A stretch of DNA of 64,000 bases from Budorcas taxicolor (lineage: Eukaryota; Chordata; Mammalia; Artiodactyla; Bovidae). Below are positions 43,001 to 50,310 of the stretch, piece after piece. The stretch is from NCBI RefSeq assembly GCF_023091745.1, contig NC_068910.1, positions 45,557,272-45,621,271 on the forward strand, written 5' to 3'. Numbering within the stretch: position 1 is the first letter of the stretch; each line of letters begins with the position of its first letter. Below the pieces are notes generated by a model. It did not search any database, was not told the DNA's origin, and worked only from the letters and a program-made list of their open reading frames with translations. The position numbers and the translations under genes are program-made.

Positions 43001-46000
43001 GAAGGAAGGCATGGCCTCTGCCTTTAGTCTACAGACCAGACAGGAACATGAGCACAGACAACATTGTAACTAGCTGGGCCGTGTTAACAGACGTTTCTGC
43101 GGGAGGTGTAAGCCGCTGGCATGTGTATATGAAGGCGCCTTGGCATGGAGGCGTGCACGCGTGTGGTCCTCTCCTTTCAGGACATGTGGGGCCTGAGACA
43201 GAAGAGACGGAGCATCTTGAGAATTCTAAGCACACTGGAAGCACCCTAAAGCACTGCTGCAAAACCAGTCTGGCCAGAAGCAAGGCAGCTCTGCATAAGC
43301 CGAGTTTGTTCTGCTGATAAAGATCCCCCGGCAGGAGCACCGGCAGACATGGACACGGGGAGCGCAGAGAGGTGGCGGCGTCAGCCCTCGGCTGCCAGGC
43401 CAGTGGGAGGCGTCACTGCTCTGCCGCAGGGCAGCATGCTGCTGAAACCCAGCTTGGAGCACCATGCCCAGCACAGCCCGGCCCCGTGTCCCCTGGCTGG
43501 CATGCTCAGACTTCGAGGGGCATCTGTGGGCTCCTGAGGGTCTGCAGGGGTGAAAGAGCCTCCCTAGGGCCGTCCCTTTTGTCTTTGAACCCCAGTCTCC
43601 TCATGTGGCATCCATAAACCTCTGGCTCTTAACGCTGATCTTTTTTTCTCTCCTTTTCTCTCCTTTAGTCCTAACCTCTCAGCTGTCTTTAGCCAGTTCT
43701 TTGACTGATGGCATTTCTGGAAAAATCCCTCCATTGGCTTCTGAACATGGAACCCTGAACCTGCTGCCCAAGCCAAGATGGAAGGATGTAATTTTTCCAG
43801 ATGGTTCTGGAAGAGGTTGTTTGCTCACTGCAAGCAAATGCCCTCGAAAGCCAAACAAAAACTGCCCGCGAGTCAACAGCATGGGACTCAGCCCCTTCCT
43901 GCGGCCACTTAGCAGAAACCCAAGCCCGAGCCCGAGCCCGAGCTCGTGGCAGGCGGGGCAGCTGGGCCAAGAGCGATGGAGTAGCTGCCACCCTGCCCAC
44001 CCCCCAGCAGGATCTGGGGCCACAAGGAAGGGGACCCCGGTGGCTGCGCTAGCCGAGAGGGCGCCTGGGCGTTGCAGGCAAGGTGGCTGGAGTGGCATGA
44101 GTAACACTGTGCCCGTTTTTATTGCAATTATCTCTCCTAGTTTTATGATCACAACGGCAAAACCAATTCAGAGGATTAAGGGACTCTAAGAATATACCAT
44201 AGTGATCTATTTTAAGGAACTGAAACGATTAGAATCATTTTTAAATAAGTTACTTCTGTATCATTTCGCTCCTAAGGGTGGTTAGTTATAGGACCCCAGT
44301 GTTCTTTTTTTTAAATGTGTCTATTTATTTGGCTGCACCAGGTCTTGGCTGCAGCACTCAGGATCTTTGATCTTCATTGCAGCACACAGCATATTTAGTT
44401 GAGCCACGTGGGACCTAGTTCTCTGACCAGGACTTAAACGCAGGCCCCTTGGATTGAGAGCTTGGAGTCTTAGCCCTTGGACCACCAGGAAGTCCTAGGA
44501 CCCCATTGCTGTCGATCAGTCGCTAAGTCGAGTCTGACTCTTTCTGTGGCCCCGTGGACTGCAGCACGCCAGGCTCCCCTGCCCTCCACTCTCTCTCAGA
44601 GTGCGCTCAAATTCACGTCCATTGAGCCGGCGATGCTACCTCACCATCTCATCCTCTGCCGCCCCCGTCTCCTCTCCTCCTGCCTTCGATCTTTCCCAGC
44701 ATCAGGGTCTTTCCCAATGAGTCAGCTCTTTGCATCAGGTGGTCAAAAGACCCCATAAGATAAGGGGTCTTATCTTTATGATGAAGAAAGAGGAGCAAGG
44801 CACAGAAGCCTCTGTACGCAGATGCCCGAGCAAGAAACGGAAGTCGCTCTTGACTTGCCCTCAGGTTGCCAAGGGCTGGAGGTTCTCCTGCCCGAATATC
44901 CCCCACACTTGCTCCCTCCAGCCACGCCTCCCTCTGGTCCACCAGGGTCAGGGGTCACGACTGTTCCCAGACGCTGCCCCTCCACCCGCCCCCTGCAGCC
45001 TCGCCTCCCTGGGAAACTGCTCTCTAAAATGCAAACACAATCCCACCTCTCCAAGCTCAAAAGCCTTCTCATTGCCCCCTCTGTTCTCAGGATGATAGCA
45101 CAAATCCCGCCTCTGGCTGGGGGTACCACTCGTACCCCCTTTCCAGGCTCTGCCTCCAGCCCCATTTCCAGAAGGTTCCCCCCAGCATCCTCCCGCCCAG
45201 CTTGGACAGCTCACTTTTGCCTTTCAGTTCAGTTCAGTCGCTCAGTCGTGTCCGACTCTTTGCGACCCCATGAATCGCAGCACGCCAGGCCTCCCTGTCC
45301 ATCACCAACTTCCGGAGTTCACGTCCATCGAGTCGGTGGTGCCATCCAGCCATCTCGTCCTCTGTCGTCCCCTTCTCCTCCTGCCCCCAATCCCTCCCAG
45401 CATCAGGGTCTTTTCCAATGAGTCAACTCTTCACATGAGGTGGCCAAAGTACTGGAGTTTCAGCTTTAGCATCAGTCCTTCCAATGAACACCCAGGACTG
45501 ATCTCCTTTAGAATGGACTGGTTGGATCTCCTTGCAGCCAGGGGCCCTCACTTTTGCCTTTAGGGCTTTGCGTATGCTGTCCCTTCTGCTAGACTGCTTT
45601 TCCTTCTTCTTGTTGTTATATTATTTTTTAAACTATTTTTAAAATTACTTTTTCAGTAAAACTAAAACTTCTGTATCCAGTTCTATGAGTCTTAGCATGT
45701 GGATAGGACCACCACCCACCACAATCAGGACACAACAGTGCCATCACTGCAAAATCCTCCCTCAAGAATTCCACAGCCACGGGGAGTGACACTCAGGCCT
45801 TGGCCCTGGAGACCCGAGTTCTTTCAGAACCACTCAAGGCCTGGAGACCAGCGGAGGCCCCTGCTGCTTCCCCATCCTCCGCATCCTCCCCTCCTGGCCT
45901 TTCACTCTGACCTGCCTTCACCCTGCAGTTCACCAGCTGCCACCTTACAGCCCCTTCTGGTCCCTCTCAGCAAGCACTTGTGGAGCCCCCAGGCCACTTC

Positions 46001-49000
46001 CAAGGATATGTGCACATGGTGTGTGGGGCACACAGGGAGGGCGGCCTGGGGGTCACCCACAAACCTGGCTCCATCCTCACCTCGGGCCAGGCGGCCCATC
46101 AGACACAAGCCCGTGTAGTAGGCACATCCAGACGACACAGGGGTTGTACCCCGAGCCCCCCAGGTGGAAACACTTCAGCAGTCATATCAGAAAACTAAAC
46201 CAAGCAAAGACAGCCCCGGAGGCTCAGGCGGCCAGGCCTCAAGGAAACGGGAAGGGCTCTGCTTCGACATCAGCACCTGGGTAGGGAGGGAGGGCTAGCC
46301 CCCCAGGCCTCTTCTGGGGGACTGTCAGCATCTTTGGGGAGGAACTGGGACACATTTCTCCCCCTCGCCCCTGACACTAAGAGGGACGTCATTTCTCGTG
46401 AGGCCTACCCCTACCTCTACGTTATCCCTTCCAACCCACTGCTTTTGGACCAACTCCTGCTTGGTCTGGTTGGGGCCAGAGGATTGTTTAAAGCCTCTGC
46501 TTCCCGGGCCAGCCCTGCAGAGCCTGGTTTCTGTATGTAGCAGAAGCTGCTCTGTGAGCCGGGTGCCCACAGGAGAGGGTATCGAATTCCCTGCAGGCTC
46601 CAAGGGCTGGAAGCCCTGATTCCCAGTTCTGATTCCAAAACTGGTTTAACTGCTTCTCCAGCTGAGCCTGAGAACCTGAAGGCTTCACCCAGACCTCCTG
46701 CAGGGTCATCTGCCAGGGCATCCGGACCTTAGACCCCGGGGGCTGCAGCTGAATGGGGCTGCCTGCTCACCCAGCCAACACTCAGCAAGGAGGCCCAGGG
46801 CACACAGACAGAGCAGGCACCTCCCAGGGACTGGGTATTGGTGAGGAGAGATATAAAAGGAGCCGGAAAACTATCGCAGGTTAGAATCTGTCTCCACTTG
46901 TCCCATACTTAGAGTCCCAGGAGCACCTCCTATCCAATAGTTGGTATTAGATAAAATACATCAATGACTTCCTTACTGTTTTAGGTCCTGACAAAAAGAA
47001 AATCTATTTCTGTGGGCTCCTTATACCCATTCTTATAGCACCTTTGGAATACCACGGGGTTTCACCTCTGAGAGTCCTTTGCTCCTCATAGCAACCCCTA
47101 GGTATAAGCCCATTTTATAGATGAGGGGCCTGAGATTCAAAGCATTGGAGTGCTTACTCAAAGCCACACAGTAGCCTAGTCTGGCACAAATCTCATTCTG
47201 ATTTTGAACCACGTGCCTCCCACCCCCACACCCCGCCACTCCAAGCTGCACCAGAGGCCTCAAGGATATGACGAACGAGGAGACCTGGAGACCTGGAGAA
47301 GGTCACACCCCTTCTCCAGCCTTAGCCCCTCCACCTACAGACTCCCTTCCAGATCTTAATCTCTAGGGACAGGAGCTCTTGGTTCTTCCAAGGAGAACTG
47401 AGCCGTGTGTGGGCTCCCCTGGGATGCCCTTCTCCCCACGGCTGCCTGACGACATGCTCATAGTAGAGGAAAGACAGACAAGAGGAATGTCCTCCCACAC
47501 CCACACTCCGGGTCCTCGAGGGTGGCTGCAGTAAAATCCTTGATGAAGAGTCTGAATCAATTTGTTCTTGTGACACTGCTTGATTCCCATTTCCATGGAT
47601 GATCAGAAGCCGGCCCCAGGCCGTCGAAAACAACCCCAAAGTGGAAATGACCTGAAGTCCACAAGCAAGGAGATGATTATCAGAACCATGGTATTGAGAA
47701 TTCCCTGGCGGTCTAGTGGTTAAGAACCCACCTTGCAATGCAGAGGGCGCCAGCTGTGTCCCTGGTCGAGGAACTATGATCCCACGTGTTGCAGAGAAAT
47801 TTGGCCCACGTGCTGTGCTTAGTGGCTCAGTCGTGTCCGACTCTTTGTGACCCCGTGGACTATAGCCCACCAGGCTCCTCTGTCCACGGGGATTCTCCGG
47901 GCAAGAATACTGGAGTGGGTTGCCGTGCCCTCCTCCAGGGGATCTTCCAGACCTAGGGATTGAACCCAGGTTTCCTGCACTACAGGCAGATTCTTTACCA
48001 TCTGAGCCACCAGGGAAGCCCAAGAATACTGGAGTGGGTAGCGTATCCCTTCTCCAGGGGAACTTCCTGATGCAGGGATCGAACCCAGGTCTCCCGCATT
48101 GCAGGTGGATTCTTTAACGTCTGAGCCCATACACAGCAACTACTGAGCTCATGCACACTGGAGCCCACTCACTGCAACAAAACATCCCACGTGTTGCAAC
48201 TAAGACTTGACACAGCCAAATAAAGAAATAAGTATCACAAAAATAATAACCATGGTACCGAGCATTGAAAGTAGGGTGATGAAGACCTTTTTAGAGATGT
48301 ACACATCGCAAGAACACATTTTTCGGATAGAAACTGGGGTAAGACAGATTGCAAAACTGCATGTTCTGTATACAAGTCTTAAAATAATACTCAAAGAGAA
48401 TAGAGGATACACCAAAATGAGAACCATAGTTACCTGCAGAAGTTGGCGGTGACTATTATACAGAATGTATTGTATTTCACATATATTGTTATCCTATATA
48501 TTTTTTATCCCCAAAGACCAAAAAAAAAAAAAGAAATTTAAGTTTGCAGTAATTAACTCCTATCAATATTTTTCATCCAAGCTCAAAGTCTTCAGCATAC
48601 ATCAAGTCCGCCACCATCACTGTACAGAAAGTGGCAAGGTGGCAAGGATCGCACTCTTAGCTTTAGAAATAGACACACCGAGCCCTGGCTGAGACTCACA
48701 GCCCCTTCATGATGATCAAAAATGCCCTCATAGGGCCCACAGTTCAGTGTTCACTTCTGAAAAAGGACATTCAAGGATTCCAGACATTTAGTTTATATTT
48801 CTAACACAGGCTTCCCCATTTTAGGTACCTTGGGGGATCAGTAATATGTTAGTGTTCAAAAATGACTGAATATACAAATAAGTTGGGGAAATTCACATTT
48901 CAGCTTTAATGAATTAAAAGAAGTTTCTCTGTGGGAGGGTCCTCCAAGAGGGGCATATGACGTACATCGTTTCCCAGCTGAACTTCACGGAAGCCTTCTA

Positions 49001-50273
49001 TTTTAGCGCTGCCTCGAGGAGCAGCACTCCCCTGGTGGCTCAGGTGGTAAAGAATCTCCCGGTAATGTGGGAAACCCAGGCTTGATTCCTGGGTTGGGAA
49101 GATCCCCTGGAGGAAGGCATGGCCACCCACTCCAGTATTCTTGCCTGGAGAATCCCACGGACAGAGGAGCCTGGAGGGCTATAGGCCATGGGGTCCCGAA
49201 AGAGTCGGACACGACTGAAGCGGCTTAGCATGTATGAGCAGCATCTGCAGACGCAGGGATGTCTCGGTGAGCGCGGTTCCTCTTCCCCTCAGTCCTCCAG
49301 CCCCGTGGTTCTCAGTTCTGGCTGCACAGTGGGACCATCCAGGGAGGCTTCATTTTAAAACATCCCTTGGTCTGGGTCCCCTTTTGGGTTTGGTCTTGGA
49401 GGGTCAGGGCTGAGTCAGGAGTACATGAAGGTCAGGGCTGAGAACCACTTCTCCCCCACACCTTTTAGCTACCCATGCTAACAGGAGGTCCACACCAGGG
49501 CTGGGATCCAGCCTCAGAATCATTCAGGCATCAACCATTTTGGGAGCTAAATGGCACCTCAAAGGGCATCCAGTTCAATCTCTCACTTTACAGAGGAGGA
49601 AACTGAGGCCCCCAAGGGACTCATCCCCTGCCCCCTCCTTTACTGGCTCCTGCCAATGCCAGGTTGCTCTCAGGCCCCCCCAGGCCTCTGGACCACGGGA
49701 CCCTTCAGTCGGAGGGAGATTCTGTTACCACAGGCTGATCATTAGGCTCTTCTCTGGCAAGTGGACCCCAACACAGACAAATCCCAATTCAAGTTCTGGT
49801 CCCAACATGCCCCAGAACTGAGGGTGAGAAGCCAGGAGCCTGCAGGCTCACAGGAACAGGAAGCCTACCCTGGCTGTGGAGCAATCATACCATCAGGGTG
49901 CCCAGAGGCTGCCCAAGCAGAAGCCAAGTAACTTCTCCCTCCTCACAGCCTCCACCGCAGGAAGCCCCAGAGGCTCTGCCATGGACAGAAGGCTGCTGTC
50001 CACAGCAGTACCAGCCCTGAGTGGGTGGCCTTGGCCCCTGCTCTCCTCTGTAAACACTTTGGGCCCTGAACAGGGAATTCTGTGGTAAAAAAAAAGAAAG
50101 AAAGAAATCTCCACACTTTTCACATCCCATACCTCTGATCACTCACTCCCCTTTTCCACCCTTAAGACTCCATTATTAATTTCTCTTTAGAGTTTTGAGC
50201 GGGGATGGAAATCTCTGAGGACAGGGGAGAAGGTGTTATGCAAAGTAAAGTGAAATACACAGACACAGACACA

Positions 50274-50310
<37 letters not shown>

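Noticed and set aside
43605..44189. 194-residue open frame starting with a hydrophobic segment
   Set aside because: It begins at GTG, has no splice or domain support, and overlaps a similar-length frame on the other strand. Composition effect.
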